A stretch of DNA of 64,000 bases from Sphingomonadales bacterium. GTDB lineage: Bacteria; Pseudomonadota; Alphaproteobacteria; Sphingomonadales; Sphingomonadaceae. The stretch spans positions 62,001 to 126,000 of the forward strand of contig JADJGU010000003.1 in the NCBI GenBank assembly GCA_016707885.1. The letters are read 5' to 3'. Position 1 is the stretch's first letter, and each line of letters begins with the position of its first letter. The notes beneath the pieces are model-generated. The model worked only from the letters and a program-made list of their open reading frames with translations, did no database searches and had not been told where the DNA came from. The position numbers and the translations under genes are program-made. Positions 63,922 through 64,000 of the stretch are shown in pieces.

Positions 63922-64000
63922 CCGACTTCCTTCTTGAACTGCGCTCTGAAGAAATCCCGGCGCGCATGCAGGATAAGGCGCGCGAGGATCTGGCGCGGCT
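63918..64000 (+). CDS. glyS: Glycyl-tRNA synthetase beta subunit, start only
   Basis: The first 27 codons are in the window and the gene runs off the end. MTDFLLELRSEEIPARMQDK is the typical GlyS N-terminus. ATGA overlap with glyQ. Confidence 0.93.
   Translation, partial: MTDFLLELRSEEIPARMQDKAREDLAR

Overview
The window reads as chromosomal DNA of an alphaproteobacterium, most likely of the Sphingomonadales (Sphingopyxis/Sphingorhabdus/Sphingomonas type; the genus is inference). Support comes from a complete str-S10-spc-alpha ribosomal cluster in alphaproteobacterial order, a TrcR/DUF1013 cell-cycle regulator, DUF1192, DUF2849 and DUF934 proteins, a large TonB-dependent receptor, a SPAP/PafA-type phosphatase and moderately high GC. 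No rRNA, tRNA, CRISPR array, prophage or intact transposon was seen.

Layout. 1-5 kb: a frameshifted DUF1835/DUF3658 gene cut by the window edge, a Tat-exported PhoD phosphatase with a DUF3667 membrane protein (minus strand), an orphan ExbD/TolR protein and an HSL-type alpha/beta hydrolase. 5.2-26.8 kb: rpsL-rpsG-fusA-tuf, then rpsJ to rplO, secY, adk, a three-gene cassette (SRPBCC protein, RimB-like protease, rimK), then rpsM-rpsK-rpoA-rplQ. Several gaps in this superoperon hold strong hairpins. Two of them (before rplC and before rpsM) can fold in two mutually exclusive ways and look like autogenous control leaders; a palindromic repeat sits between rpoA and rplQ.

26.8-34.1 kb is the accessory-looking part: an unrecognised protein, a tiny secreted peptide, about 1 kb of decayed IS256-family transposase that runs into a prolyl oligopeptidase which appears to have lost its signal peptide, a methyltransferase, a diacylglycerol kinase-like protein, and two tandem paralogous secreted proteins, the first frameshifted. 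34.1-38 kb is a minus-strand assimilatory sulfate operon: cobA (siroheme), DUF2849, sulfite reductase, DUF934 and an iron-sulfur type cysH.

38-55.7 kb: clpA, DUF1192, quinone oxidoreductase, a TonB-dependent receptor, trcR, an MBL-fold hydrolase, fadD, a PafA-like phosphatase, an old-yellow-enzyme homologue, a small lipoprotein, lipB, a membrane protein, and a minus-strand trio (group II truncated haemoglobin, CxxC mini-protein, outer-membrane protein) that looks like a metal or redox stress operon. 55.9-64 kb: ychF, a Tat-signal SDR, a FlaR-like kinase, DUF1330, pth, rplY (L25/Ctc), a secreted protein, a TraB/GumN protein, a membrane protein with an XRE regulator, and glyQ with the start of glyS. 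Two kinds of inverted REP-like palindromes mark the intergenic gaps near 50.4 and 55.8 kb.

Most of the window is housekeeping. The best candidates for undescribed biology are the switch-like r-protein leaders, the rimK cassette inside the ribosomal superoperon, and the globin/CxxC/outer-membrane trio.
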